A stretch of 64,000 nt of DNA from Agarophyton chilense (Eukaryota; Rhodophyta; Florideophyceae; Gracilariales; Gracilariaceae): assembly GCA_030374765.1 (NCBI GenBank), contig JARGXX010000092.1, positions 868,001 to 932,000 on the forward strand, read 5' to 3'. The translations under genes and the position numbers were made by a program. Shown in pieces: positions 9,100-21,421 of this stretch; position 1 is the first letter of the stretch; each line of letters opens with the position of its first letter. Below the pieces are notes generated by a model that was not told the DNA's origin, searched no databases, and saw nothing but the letters and a program-made list of their open reading frames with translations.

Positions 9100-11303
9100 A
9101 TGGATGCAGGAAATACACCCAACCGACCCAACCATAGGACTCCTACGGCAGGACGAAGTGCGACTACAACGCCAGCGATGTCGCCTGACCCTCAGGTTGA
9201 TACCGCTGGCGACCGCAAGAGCACGGGGAGCCAGCCGCAAGTAGTACTAATCCCACTGGACAACCGTGAAAGGATTCGCCGAGAACCCATGGTGGCAGCG
9301 CGTTTACAAGAACGCCTCACCAGGGCCACCTCTAGGCCAGGGCCACCTCAAGGAGAAACCCCCCAGACTGCAGGTATTCGAGAAAACCTGCCTGCAGGTC
9401 TTTCTAACCTTCTCTTGCCCCGTCTCCTTGAGGTCTGCTCAATCCACGTGGATTTCACTATGGACGTGCGACTCGCTACGGCGATCGCTGACCATACGGA
9501 TTACCTCATCACACGAATCGTCCCTAAGGTAATGGAGTCTGAATTATTCATAGACTCCCTCCTGCAGGCTGTTCAAGGAGCAGTCACCCCCAGGCAGGCA
9601 AATTGGTCCTTAAAACCACTCCACCACAAATTAACCATCCGGTCTTCATATGGCGACCCCCTACCAAACCCCCAGGAGTGGCGGCAGTATCCGCCCCTCG
9701 CAGGAAATACCATCAGGAAAACCCCATGGTGGTACAATCTAGGAGCAGAAGACAAGCTTCGCGTCTAGATGAGAGACAGGTTGCCCATTAGGAAAATCCA
9801 AGGGTGGGACAAGCGAGGAGCAGAAAAGAAGCTCCGCGTCTAGAAGAGAGACTGCTTTCCTCACCCGACGGATTATATGAGGTACAGCGACCTCAGGGCT
9901 CCATCGGATCTGATAGAGAGATCGATCCTTTAGGTCCCTATTCCGCTGGAAAGAAAAGAAGCAACCGCAGAAAAAAGAAGAACAGAAGGAGTAAAAGAAG
10001 AGACCATTCAGACACAAGTGATTCCGATTCGGACTCAACCGAAACAACCGACCCGAAAATAGATGAGGCTGCCGTTCGAGGCCACACACCACTGACAACA
10101 ACCAACAAACTTTTCCTAAAGGTTCAAGACTACTGGAATTACCGGCTGGCCGACAGGTCCGCGAAATATTCTGGTTCGGTGGCTCGCAGAGTCGCCAAAT
10201 GGGCCAAACGGGTGCAACTAACCATTACGGACAAGTTCTCGGGTTTCGATCCCATTGCTGTCTTTAGTTTTCTCAGTTTGTTCCGTACGGCCTGCAATCA
10301 GAACAGTGTCCACGAGGGCACCGCTCTGTACCTTTTGCAATTCTTTTTTACAGGACAGGCGCGTGACCGAGTGGTTTCGAAGATATCTGGCACAACTGAC
10401 CTCGTGGATGCTCAAGACCGTGAGCTCCTTAGGTCATACCCTCAGGTTTTTCATTACCTCTTGGAAACCTACGCCACGGATGACGTCATAAAGGATGCCC
10501 ACCAGGAAGTCCTCTCCTTTAGGCAGAGCTCCAACATGACCGAATCGGCTTTCTCAGACGACCTATGGAAGAAGGCTTTCCGATGTGGAAACGTGTTCTC
10601 CGAGGGACGGCTTAAACGTCACTTCATCACGAGATTTCTCCCTGCCATTCGGACACATGTGCGCAATTACCACACAGAAAACCCACAATACTCATTCCGA
10701 AGGCTCGTTACCTACGCCGAGGGTTATGGAAAAACCAACAGGACCTCCAGGCGCAACGCTGATATATCCAGAGGACACGCAATTCCATTGCGTAAACCCA
10801 ACCAAGCCCATTCGGTTAGCTCCAAGGAGTCGGAAATGGATTCATCACTCCTTTATGCCGATTCAGAAGATGGCTTCGCCGTCAATTCCAGCGTTCCTCC
10901 GTCCGGTCCCCCACCATTTACCTCCCAGGGAACTACCGCGACCACTGGACCACCCACACCCAAGTATTCTCCCTTTCCGCCCCACAAGGACGTTTTTGTT
11001 CGCTCCCCAAGGGATTGCTTCCTTTGCCTTTCCATGGCCCAACCTTGTGACTGCACGAGGTATCTGCCTCAGTACGCACGAAAAAACCCCCTAGCCCCAA
11101 GGGAAAATAATTCCCGGGTGCGGCGATCCGAAGGAATGTTTAACAGGGCACAGAAACGAACCACAGGGACTCCTGGAAGCTCAAGCTATGCCATGCCTCC
11201 GGATACTCCGATCAAAGCCCCACAGGTCGACGCCATTGTAGATCCTATGGACGACCCCGAAGAGGAATCTTATCCTCAAGAAGAAACGGAAATTCCATTG
11301 TAA
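9100..11303 (+). pseudogene. Gag of family-2 left copy
   Basis: Starts at ATG 9,100 (MDAGNTPNRPN) and ends at TAA 11,303. The N-terminal part runs in one frame to about 9,600; the frame used afterwards is shifted by one and has a TAG at 9,789-9,791 before running open to the end. The frame is identified by a local duplication: a block reading RSRRQASRLDER is followed 72 bases later by RSRKEAPRLEER. Then come a Lys/Arg-rich segment, a capsid-like helical region (DKFSGFDPIAVFSFLSLF; AFRCGNVFSEGR) and a degenerate knuckle CFLCLSMAQPCDC, with Gln where the family-1 CCHC has His. It ends in an acidic tail, with pol opening in the -1 frame over its stop. Confidence 0.82.
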
Positions 11304-13305
11304 ATCTGTTAGATGTTCGACGCGAGGCAAATACTCCCTCTTTAAGCCCCTGCCTCAACCAATTAGACGGTCATGAGCCGAAGAGCTCTTCACCTCCCAA
11401 TACAAACCACCCAGAATGGACCGCTCAGGTTGAATCCGAATTGGAACACAGTAACGACCCTGTCTGTATCCTCAAGAAAGATAATTACAAAGTTCGAGTA
11501 ACCGTGGGACGTCTATTCAACAACTCTCGAGTGACCACAGTCATATTGGACACAGGCGCTGGTCCCAACTTGTTCCATCCTAGCTACTCCCACTGGGTTG
11601 GCAAGATTTCGTTCAAGGAAGGAAGACCCCAAGGATTACCGATGCATCACGTAGACCAATGGACATAAAAGGGATAGTACCACTTTACCTCCGGTTACGA
11701 CAATTCAAAGTCCCCACGTGGTTCCTTGTATGTCCTAACTTGGGCGCTGAGGCAATCTTAGGGACCTCCTTTATCGATCGATACGTTAAGTCCATTTATC
11801 CAGGCCTTAGGAAAGTCGCATTCTACCGCGCACCCTCCATCTCCATAACTGGTTCCGCCCCAGGGCCAGAAGCTAACCGCAAACGAGCGGTTATCTCCGA
11901 AAACACGAAGCCCAATAATGTTCGTTTGTCGAAGGCCATAACGATACCTCCGGTCACCCAAATCACTGTATCGGTCCATTCCCAGTCCTCAGGTCTCGAA
12001 ACGATTCAGAACCACCCGAAAACGGTTCTGAAGCACCTTACCTTAATGGCCAATGAAATAATGGACCTCCTCCCCAACAGGCCTTGGTCAATCAGCAATT
12101 TCAGAGATAAACCCGTACGGTTACCTAAAGATATAGTGATTGGAATCACTTTATCTGCCCGGGTGGCCATCATGGAGGCTCAAATGGATAATCTTGAAAC
12201 GCCAACTCCCGACAAGGACGTCTCCTTTTGGGAGGGAACAGTCGCTATCGGCGCAGAATTCAAATACTACAGGCCCCAGGTACTTGATCTCCTCAGGGAA
12301 TACCAGGCCATGTGGTCAGGTAGATTGGGAAGAATTAGAGCCAGTACAGACCGCATTGGTCTTCAGGACGACGCTAGACCACAGTTCCAGCACCCATACC
12401 GTACCGGCCTTATGGGTAGGGAAATTGTCGCCGACCAGATGGACAAGATGCTTAAAGCTCAAGTCATAGAGGCGGGGTCTCCAAACCAATCCGAATGGGC
12501 AAGTCCCCTTGTTTTCGTGGCGAAGAAAGATGGCTCCGTCAGGTTCTGTGTCTACTACAGGAAGCTGAACGCAGTAACCAAGAGGGACTCATACCCAACA
12601 CCCCGCATGGATGACTGTCTAGATTCCTTAGGTGAAACTGTCGTATATACCACACTGGAAGCTAAATCCGGATATTGGCAAGTCCCTTTGGCTGAGGATG
12701 CGAGAGCGCTGACAACCTTCACCACCCACGAAGGTGTGTTCAGATTTACTCGTATGCTCTTTGGTTTAAAGAATGCGCCAGCAACCTTCCAACGGGTAAT
12801 GGACAACATACTGTCCAGAGTCAAGTGGAAGTTAGCCCTGGTCTATTTGGATGACGTTATAATCTTCTCACAGACCGTAAAGGAACACCTTCGCCACGTG
12901 AAGGAGGTGCTAACAATCCTACAGGACGCTGGAGTGACACTGAAACTCCGCAAATGCGCTTTCTTCCAGGTCTCAGTGGACTGTCTCGGTCACATCGTCC
13001 TCCCAGGAAAACTAAAGGTGGCCAAACGGACTACCAATGCGATTCGCCTGGCTAAGCCTCCTAGGACCCACACCGAACTACGATCCTTCGTGGGCTTTTG
13101 CAATGTTTACCGACGGTTCGTCCAAGGGTTTGCCAAGATCTTGGTCGCTCTCAATGCGATGCTGGGGAAGGGAACACCTTCGGAGTTCGAAGCCCTTACC
13201 GACGACCAATACGAGGCATTTCAGACCCTAAAAGATAAATTGCTGAACACACCTACATTGGCTTTACCAAAACCCAATAGCAAAAGGCCTTTGCCCTGGT
13301 CATAG
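11300..13305 (+). pseudogene. Protease-RT of family-2 left copy
   Basis: The pol frame is open across the gag stop (-1). Protease has VILDTGAGPNLFHP (about 11,545) and EAILGTSFIDRYV after a frame change near 11,660. RT follows with HPYRTGLMGRE, YTTLEAKSGYWQVP, FGLKNAPATFQR and YLDDVIIFSQ. Two normally conserved acidic positions are altered: FCVYYRKLN for the usual FCVDYRKLN, and LEAKSGYWQ where the catalytic motif A is LDxxSGYWQ (Glu for Asp). Both changes are also in the right-arm copy, so they predate the duplication. The frame is lost at 13,303-13,305 at the start of RNase H. Confidence 0.85.
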
Positions 13306-13901
13306 ATGCCTCTGATTTCCAAGTAGGATGTGCACTGCTACAGAACCAGGAGTGACCGAAGGACTATCGATTTATTGGATACTGGAGCAGAACGCTCACC
13401 AGCGCAGAGCGAAACTACAGTACGACCGAAAAGGAATGTCTAGCCATCGTGTGGTCCGTATTTACATTCCGTCCATACCTCGAGGGAACTTGATTAACCA
13501 TCAGAACAGAGCACGTTTCACTCTGCTAGTTACTCAATATTAGCGATGCATCAAGTCGCCTCCCTCGGTTGCGCCTCAGACTGTCATAATATGACTATGA
13601 GATAACCTATAGGCCAGGCATCAAGCACCAGGCAGCAGATGACATCTTGCGAATCATTTCCGACGGAACTGATGACAGTCCATTGGACGACCTAATTCCT
13701 ACCCCCTTTACAGATGATGGACCTCAGGGTTATACGGAAACAGATGACCTTATGTGTAAGGTGTTATCGGAGGATCCTGAGGTAAAGGAGAACGAAGTAT
13801 ACATATTGTACTGGTAGACAGTACCGTACAATTCGACACCGCTTCAGGTTAACGCGATAGCCCCGGAGAAAAAGGAGCTACTCCCTACAAGTATTGAGAA
13901 A
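13306..13901 (+). pseudogene. Decayed RNase H and linker, family-2 left copy
   Basis: From about 13,286 a frame different from the RT frame reads as RNase H: FALVIDASDFQVGCALLQNQE, stop, then [16 protein letters not shown] and [10 protein letters not shown], recognisable against family-1 DTDASANQVGCALFQ and SEKECLAVVW. Further stops and shifts follow; a weak RPGIKHQAADDILRI near 13,610 matches the end of RNase H. The remainder up to the integrase frame is linker with no clear domain. Confidence 0.7.
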
Positions 13902-15641
13902 ATGGTACAGGGGCAGGTCGAAGACGAGTACAGCAAGGAAACAGCCCAATTGGTAGGAACCTATGGATGCCTATTCGACTATGACCGATTTGGACTACTT
14001 TGTCGCCGCTCACCGATGGATGGCACACTCCAACGGTTGATACAAATTTCACTAAGGGAGCGATTTCTATACCTCGCCCATTTCTCTCGCTTGGCTGGTC
14101 ACCCTGGAGGTGGACGAATGTACCAAACCCTAAGGAAATTCTTCTACTGGCCACTAATGGCCCAGGACCTATGGGAAACCGCACGGAACTGTACATCATG
14201 CGCACAAATCCGAGGGTCTCGCGCCAACCATCAGGCCAAATTGAAGCACTTCCCCGCCGCAGGTTCGACGGAACTGGTCACAATGGATGTACTTGGACCT
14301 CTGCCCAAGTCGTTCCATGGCAAACGGTTTATCTTGGTTATAACCGATAGGTTTACGAAACTTACCCGAGCCCTACCTTTAGGGAAGACAACAGCCACGG
14401 ATGTCGCCACGGCCTTCTTGACCCACTGGTTATATCAATATGGCATGCCACTCTACATTCATACGGATAACGGCAGCCAGTTTGTATCCAAATTCTTCTC
14501 ACACGTTTGTGCTACCTTGGGTATCAAACATTTGAACACCACTCGGTACCATCTGCAGGCAAATGGCCAAGCCGAACGCTTCAACCGCACCCTTTTGGAC
14601 CGATTGGCACACAACGTATTGGAGCATTAATTGGACTGGGACGACTACGTTGAGCCACTGGTTTATGCCTACAACACGCAAGTGCACGCTTCCACGGAAA
14701 GAACACCTTTCGATTTAACGCTAACGAGATCGCCACCGCCGATAGCTGTTGACCTTCAGCAATCCATTATTCCCCAGGACATAACCGAAGGAATGACTCC
14801 TACCCAGGCGAAGTGCTACTCGCGCCGACGCTTCGACCGCATTATCCAATCGGCTAGAGCTCTTCTGACCAAAACACAACGACGCTGCAAGGTCAATTTC
14901 GACAAAGCCGTCTGGAACACAACTACTTTTGGGAAAGAAAAATTAATTTACCTGGACCGGCCACCGAAAGGCAGTGATGAACTCGAGGACACTACTCGGA
15001 AGCTCTTACCCTGATCTACGAGACCATAGAAAGTCCTTAAGGCCAATCAACACACCATTACGTTACTAATTGACGGCCTACAGCACACTGTATCTATCGA
15101 TCGTGTGACATGAGCCCCCAGCTCTCCCGAATCATCAAAGTCCTAGTCCCCTGGCCCAACGGAATCACTACGGCCTCAGGTGTAGGCTCAAATCCCCACA
15201 CCCCCTAAGGCAGTTCCCACGGACCTTACTAGTCTCATGAACCCGATGGTCAATGGCAATGACGATGACCCATCTCTTCCAACCGACTCCGATTGATTCG
15301 CCCCTCTGAACCACACTCTCCTTCCAGAGAGTGAACACCAACTGGAATAAGTGATTGACCGCATCATCTCCGCCGGTCCGGGAGAAGATGGAACTATGCG
15401 CTATCGCGTCCGTTGGATCGGCTACACCCCTGAGAAAGACACTTGGCAAGAGCCTCAAACCATTCCAGCTAATTTCATCGCCCGCTATTGGTGCCAAATC
15501 GGCAGCACGGAGCGCAGCCTTCAGGAGGGGGCAACCATTGGCCCGAATAATACCAAAACGCCTCCTAAACTGCCTCCCGACACGACGGTTTGCCGTATCT
15601 ACCGCATCAGGGAACAAAGTCAGTCCTCACGCGACACCTGA
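13902..15641 (+). pseudogene. Integrase-chromodomain of family-2 left copy
   Basis: A single frame covers the whole stretch but is cut by several stops. Order: HHCC zinc domain (HFSRLAGHPGG, CTSCAQI); catalytic core with all three acids (TMDVLGPL, HTDNGSQF, GQAERFNRT); TAA at 14,628-14,630; YVEPLVYAYNTQVH; TGA at 15,012; a GPY/F-like C-terminal segment ending VSIDRVT; linker; then a chromodomain RIISAGPGEDG / YRVRWIGYTPEKDTWQEP (about 15,351-15,500). Here the chromodomain is the C terminus of Pol, in frame, unlike family 1. The stop after VSIDRVT aligns with Arg (CGA) in family-1 DRITRAP. It ends 177 bp from the convergent antisense frame. Confidence 0.85.
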
Positions 15642-15817
15642 GGAATATCTGAGACGCTCGCAATGTTGAACGACGTCCCGGGGCACGCACGTTTGAGATA
15701 CAAGAACGACCTTGGAGAAGCACAAGCATTAATTTATTTGACTAACTCACAGAGGTGTAACAGCCCTCACCATGAACTGAAGGTTCGCGGAAGCGCTCGG
15801 AACACAAACAGGACTCA

Positions 15818-17781
15818 CTAAGGCGGCGCAGGAGTAACTCCGTCGTCATCATTAGAACCAGCAGGAGCGAAAACGAGACTAGGGTCACCCGAGGAGCGAA
15901 CTGGACCACTAGGACCGTCCCCAGCGAGCCGAGCACGCATTTTCGGGGGAGATTCACCTGAGGAACTATTGCCACCATCGGAAGCCTCCCGGTCACTCAA
16001 ATTTAGACCATATCGGGGATCCAAGTCGGCAGTAACCCTCTGAAACGTCTCCTGCGCATTCTGCTGCAGGATATTGACCATGGCGGTCTTCAGGTCCAGA
16101 CCGTGTTGGACAACCGTGGCGTAGCGAGCCGAGCGACGCGCCCAGAAGCATGCTTCCCTCAGGACTGTTGTAATGTCCATCGAGGCCGTGATACCAACGG
16201 TACGGCAGGCATGATGGAGATCCGCGGTGGCAGCCGTGACCGAAGCAGGAAATTGGACCAACGGAGAGGGCGGAGCGATGTCGACACCCCCGGTCGACGT
16301 CTGAGCAAGTGCCTGGCCTACAGGACTTTAGGTTTCCACAGTAACCTCACCAGGAGGAATAGTCACTTGGGCGACGGGCGGTTCATACGAGAGCTCATCC
16401 TGAGGAGCAGCGCCCGGAGGAGCTGAAGGAGGAGAACCGATTGGCGATACAACGGCGGACTCAACCGGAGGATGAACGCCCTCCACGGGTAAGACGAAGG
16501 GATCTTCCCCAAAGGATTCTCCTTCGTACATGCCAGCAGGAACTAACGGAGCGGCTTCCACATCAGTCCCGAAGCAATGAGGATCGAAACCAATGGCCTT
16601 CGGATAATAGTCGGGCACTTGACGCCTCGGAATGTCCGATGGTTGATTTCCCAAGGGCTTGGCGGGATATGCCCGGGCGTCGTTCCGACCCTGATCATGC
16701 AGCGGAATCGGCGTGAATGAGTCGTTATCTTAGTCATACCAAAGGAACCCGGGAGTCTTGGTCCACTCCACCTGCAGGACATGATCCAAAAAGGCATCGG
16801 TCTCTTCGACGTCGAACTGAGTCCTACGGACGATGTTTTGTATGCCCAGGCTCCTTAGGAATCGGATCATGATGTCCAGGAGTGGGATCAGGCGACCTCG
16901 AGGACCGGGTATGTTCTCATCGTACCACACCCTCCAATCCTGCCAACGGAAATTACCAGGATTCCGTATTTCACGGTATCCGGAAACGCCATAAGGAACA
17001 TCTTGCCGAACTCGACGAATAGCACATGCCAGGACAGTGCGGACCTTCGGTCATGGTCAGCGACCATGAGTTGGGACGAGTGGTTCGCCACTACGGAAGG
17101 CGTGGGAGCCGAAAAGAGCGACGAGACACGCCAATACACGCCCCATTGGTTCTCATCCTCCTGCGGCAGGGAACGGTACAACGGAATGCGTTTGGGGGCG
17201 CTCATGTCGTGAATCTCCACCTGGTGCCAACAAAAGAAGAACCCCAGGGATTGACGAAGACGACCATCGGGCTTGTGCATCTCGTTCCAATAGACCCGGT
17301 TGGACATCCATAAAAAGTGGTCATACGGTGGCTGGAAGTACATAAGCGCAAAGAACTTGTGATCAGCCGGAGGAAAGCGCGCATGAGGTGAGATAAAGTC
17401 CGTGTATGGGTCGGAAAGAAGTTTTTTCACCCTGAACTGGTAGTCGGGTTCTTCCTAGGAGGGGACGTACGGCATGTCCGCTTGGACGAGTGTGCAACAT
17501 CGCGTCGCCGAACGCGGATCTACAGGACAATGCCACAATCGGTTATACCATGAGACGCTGCGCGCGTTCTTGCCGCCCCTCCGGAAGTCGGGTATCTTGG
17601 CAAACCTTCGGGCGTCCACATACATGTGGCAAACCCTTTGTTATTCTGCCACTGAGGACGGCAGAACGGCATGAGGCACTGCCCGCGTGTTTCTTCCGAT
17701 GGTATGGTCATAGGGGTCCCCCGGACGCTCGTAAGCAACTTGGTATCCCGAAGAGCTCCCCGCTGGGTTGTTTGAGGTCAT
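15818..17781 (-). pseudogene. Antisense gene of family-2 left copy (unknown protein)
   Basis: Minus-strand coding region of about 650 codons, convergent with pol, from ATG 17,781 (MTSNNPAGSSSGYQ). One frame carries most of it, with in-frame stops near 17,641 (TAA), 17,455 (TAG), 16,730 (TAA) and 16,328 (TAA) and one -1 shift near 16,930. It is Ser/Pro-rich at the N terminus; the middle is rich in aromatic residues (FFALMYFQPPYDHFLWMSN; WHQVEIHDMSAPKRIPLY); after the shift it reads DWRVWYDENIPG. Then come a Pro/acidic linker and a helical end (VQFPASVTAATADLHHAC). It aligns patchily with the family-1 antisense protein (VEI/VEL with RIPL/RFVPL; SQLM/SRLM; WRVWY/FRIWY). No known domain. TATA-like and CCAAT motifs lie upstream of the ATG. 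Confidence 0.6.
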
Positions 17782-17874
17782 GGTACCGCTGGTCCCAGGG
17801 TGGTCCGCCGGGAAATAGATGGGAGAGCCGGTGGAGACGACATAGTCCGAAGGAAGTACGGGGTATCCGGCGGG

Positions 17875-17909
17875 CTTATAAGGTTAATTCGGCATCGCAC
17901 GCAACCAAT
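17875..17909 (-). promoter_or_regulatory. Possible promoter of the antisense gene
   Basis: On the minus strand an ATTGG (inverted CCAAT) at 17,904-17,909 is followed by TTATAAG at 17,875-17,881, about 95 bases before the antisense ATG. Spacing suits a eukaryotic core promoter; no other support. Confidence 0.3.
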
Positions 17910-18395
17910 GGAGAGGTACTTCGAGGAAAAGACGAAGTAACGGAGTTGACCCGAACAGACTTACAGGCGTGAACCACGGTGAACAAAGCGCGGAGGGTCG
18001 CCGAGGGAAGAACGGAGACGAAGGAATAACCCAACGGACCGTCTCGGCAACGCGACGCGAGGAATACGCCGGCGATTCACCTATGGCCAGCGCTCACGGC
18101 GCGTGACAGTTCCAATCCTTAGGAAAATGAATTCCCCTTCGGCGCCAATGATCGACTCACGCATCTCCACAGGCGGTGACGACGCGACGTACCGCCACAC
18201 CCAATGGTACCGGGAGCAATGAAGTGCACGCGTCCCCTGGAGCAGATATGAAACCATCTGGACTTCGCCGTGACGGTAGAATCCTAAGGAGGGAGATATG
18301 TGAAGAAGCGATAATAACGGTTGAGCCCGGTAAGCCGCCGGGCCCTGAAGGATCTTGCAGGTGACACGTGTACGGGTCAACCTCAGGTGGACTCA

Positions 18396-18744
18396 TGTAG
18401 ATTATTAATTAATATTAATTAGTGTAATAGATTAGCAATACAGTGCCAGGGGGATCCCAGCGCCTCGCCAGTACTATTTACCTGGCTTGGGTGACACTTT
18501 TCCCATAGATTAAGGTAGGCACCGTTAGGATACTAAATAACCCCCTGTGGTATATAAGTTCCACCCTTTGCTCTTTAAGCCATCGTTTCCGTAGCTTTAA
18601 CCTGTAGGACTACGCAGTAAACGCCAGCCTATTCCACCAAATACTCTGGGAGTGCCGCTGTCATGGATTCGAACCTTAGGACCCGCTCTACCACGCTACC
18701 ACGGGTCGAGACCCGTACGCTGACCCACCAGTCATTGCGTTGCA
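18396..18744 (+). repeat. 3' LTR of family-2 left copy (349 bp)
   Basis: Begins TGTAG and ends GTTGCA (TG...CA). TATATAAG at 18,551-18,558 is a good TATA box. At 18,665-18,716 the reverse strand reads like tRNA parts: a D-arm-like GTAGCGTGGTAGAGCGG, a perfect B-box GGTTCGAATCC and a 7-bp hairpin ACGGGTC/GACCCGT, but with no room for an anticodon arm. Confidence 0.83.
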
Positions 18745-19542
18745 GTTTAGGACAGTACACCGCCCTTGTATCGGGTTGTTTTTACCCGTCTTTATTTCGC
18801 TTATCTAGTATGGATACCCCTTTCATAGGTCTGCACGCTTGGTCGTGTGTTCTATTTCGCCCTACATTTTCGCCCTACATTTTGCTGTTGTCCACGGAAT
18901 ATATTTGTTCTTGGATCTCCCTTTGAATCTTCCCCTTTTCCTGGTTTCATTTTATTCGTAGGTATTGTCTGAACCACTGTGGTCTTACACCCACGAATCG
19001 GTGGCACGGAGGCTCGTTCGCTGAGTTACCCCTCTTCGCTAGAGCCAGACTCGAATACCCAAGAGATATTTCCCCATTTCAGATTTCTCTACACAAGAAT
19101 CGAACAAAAATCCAGATCAGTAAGAGAGAATCATATTCCGTTCATAAAGCCGCTGTTGTGAACGCCTGGGAGTTAGAAACTTGAAATGTGATCCGGTAAA
19201 TTGCACTTGAGCGTTATTCACGGATTGATCTTCCATATTGAAGGTTTCAGACACCCCCGATTGGGACTTCATGTTGTACTCTGTGTTGAAAACCAGACGC
19301 TGCAAACGGAACGGGTTTTCATGGTGGTAGGTACTTCCAAGTCGTGCGATGCACGTGTGCGGTGGTTCGGCGAGAAGTCGTAGCTCCGCTGTAATTAGGC
19401 CAGGCGCCTCGCCAAAGTTGACATTGCTGTTTCCCCTTCTGGCGCTCCTACCCTTCGCTCTTCGCTATCCCCCTTGTTTAGCGCATTGTATCACAAATCC
19501 TCGCGCCCTTTCTACGAACTTCGAGAAATGTAGCCCCTTCTC
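18745..19542. other. Non-element sequence after the family-2 3' LTR
   Basis: No gene recognised. It contains CGCCCTTGTATCGGGTTG (18,762-18,779), resembling a string in the family-1 LTR and in the 7,942-8,626 interval, and a local duplication of TTTCGCCCTACATT near 18,858-18,882. It could be part of a further decayed LTR. Confidence 0.4.
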
Positions 19543-19935
19543 TTGTTCCAACCGTATTTTTCCCCTCACACAAATCGAACTCTAGCTTTAGTCAATCTCA
19601 TTCGTGAAGAGCCCCTATATGAAGCAAACCTCATCATATACGACGCGAAGAAACCCAATTTCGTCAATCGATGTATCTCTACAGGAAAACAACCGCTTGT
19701 AACTGTCAAAAACTCCCGTACGTCCGGTCTGTTTTCAAGCAGCACCGACTCTAGTGATACCAGTAGCGACGAAATCGATATTATGCAACCCTGTCTATTC
19801 GAAAATGTTCCCAAGAAATCAGTGCGTGGTAAAGTATACCGAATACTCCCTGCAGGAGGCATATGGCAGGAAAAACCATACGTAACAACCATCTACGGCC
19901 CTCTCAAATTATTGTACTTGTCAATCAAGGCCTGA
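19543..19935 (+). other. 130-codon open frame, unknown
   Basis: Open for 130 codons without an early ATG (the first in-frame ATG is near 19,781), so it would be an exon or a fragment. The predicted residues have coding-like composition: a charged N-terminal part (LVNLIREEPLYEANLIIYD), an acidic Ser/Asp run (SSSTDSSDTSSDEID) and a basic end. The right arm has one substitution (Pro to Thr). No family recognised. It may be a host gene fragment or part of an unrecognised element. Confidence 0.3.
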
Positions 19936-21421
19936 TGAATATCACGACGACGTCGAAAAAACAAAGTGTATCTCCATGGCAAAAAATCGCTTAACACCGG
20001 TCGGGAATCTGTCCCCATTACAAGGTTTCAGCATTAAAATCGTTGATTCTTTATACAAACTGGACGCATATCCAAAGAGTGTCCCTATATACGTCCAAAA
20101 GTCGTGTGAGCTTCAACTCACCGACGGGGTGGATGTGTAGGGCGGTACATCCCAAGTGCACCTTCTCGTGGCCACGCGGCGAGGAGTGCCATCGTAGGTC
20201 GGGCGGCTGGTGAGATATATATCTTCACCAAGCATGGCCATCCCTGTCACTATTGTAAACATAAGCATCTACTAGACTACTGTTACCCCTTTTGGTTTCT
20301 ACAGTCGACCATAAAGTGCGCCTAGTGTCCTTATAGTTTCCCAGGCCCACGTGCGCTGTGCATCATCGTCTACCAACATGGTTTCAGTGAGCCCGCCGTT
20401 CCTGTTGCACCCTTCAATTCGTGGTGCTGCCACATCTGAATAGTATCCCCTATCTCCTCCTCGTAGGTCTAACAAATCCGGAGCTACCTACAACCGTCAG
20501 GTCTTACACCCCCTCGCTACTGTTTTGGTTTACACCACATCAATCACAATTTTCAATCTACCTTCAATGCAACCCCTTTAGATCTCAAGCCTTTTCTAGC
20601 TTTTCTCTGTCCGGATTCCAGTTCCAGAGACGCAAGCTCTTCCTAAGAACCGCGAGAAGTGGCAAATGAAGCACTCTGGAAAGACTCAGGGCTTTAGCTA
20701 AGTTATTCGACGGTTGTTCCTGGTCAGTCTCGCAAAATCTCTTCAAGTGCAACCCACAGATTGTGGCAACGGAAAGGTGCATCTGCACAAGTAGATAAAT
20801 AATTTGCGCTTACTTAGATCTTGCTCTTGTGAGTCAAACTTTAACATGTCAATGGAAATGGCTTTTTTTATCATGCGCTGTTGGTACGGATGGAGGGAGA
20901 GAGGCACTTGAGTAAAAAGTGTTTGATGTGCTTGAATCTTTGTGATTATTCTCGGTCACTGCCGAATCAGTCGCTGCAATAGAATGCAACACACCAAAGG
21001 TGTTCAAGTACTGCGAAGAAGCATGTAACCAGCTGAGATACTCAAACAACAAAGCCGTTCGAATCGCAGCTACAAACAAACGGTTACTCTACCCTCCTCA
21101 CCAGCGCGATTCTTTCTCAACGTCACCCTCCACCGTCGCCATCGTCGCCGCCGTCGCCGAGCATAGACGGCTCGACCCGCTCGTTACGGCCGTTTGCAAT
21201 GGATATGGAAAACGGTGAAGCCGCCACTAGCAGATCACCCACCCCGTGGCAACGCTCTCTTGCTCTACAGCTCTACTTTACAGCACGCGAGTACGTTTAA
21301 TTCGCCAAGGGTAGCAATCCATCTTACAAGGTTACCGACGGTACTTCAGCTACACCACTGCACTAGGTGCACGGGCGGGATGGATCTGCCTGTCTAGTAA
21401 CAAGTCGAGCCAGAAAACTTT
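19936..21421. other. No gene recognised
   Basis: Mixed sequence. A near-palindrome GGTGAGATATATATCTTCACC lies at about 20,209-20,229. CGTCGCC-type low-complexity runs at about 21,130-21,165. Short frames on both strands have no consistent coding character. Confidence 0.5.

Larger units (their letters stand above)
8627..18744 (+). mobile_element. Family-2 Ty3/gypsy retrotransposon, left-arm copy
   Basis: Bounded by two 349-bp LTRs in the same orientation (8,627-8,975 and 18,396-18,744). Inside: gag, protease, RT, a badly decayed RNase H, integrase with chromodomain, and a long convergent antisense frame. Gag shares short conserved strings with family 1 (FRCGNVF; LLETYATDDVI against LLRSYATGNAI), so the two families are related. 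All frames are interrupted. No matching target-site duplication is evident beside the LTRs (ACTCA before, GTTTA after), so the ends may have been altered after insertion. Confidence 0.9.

Noticed and set aside
18650-18720. A functional tRNA gene on the minus strand
   Set aside because: B-box and D-arm-like pieces are present, but there is no anticodon arm and no matching acceptor stem.
20209-20229. GGTGAGATATATATCTTCACC as a regulatory palindrome
   Set aside because: A single imperfect AT-rich palindrome with no neighbouring gene; expected by chance at this scale.
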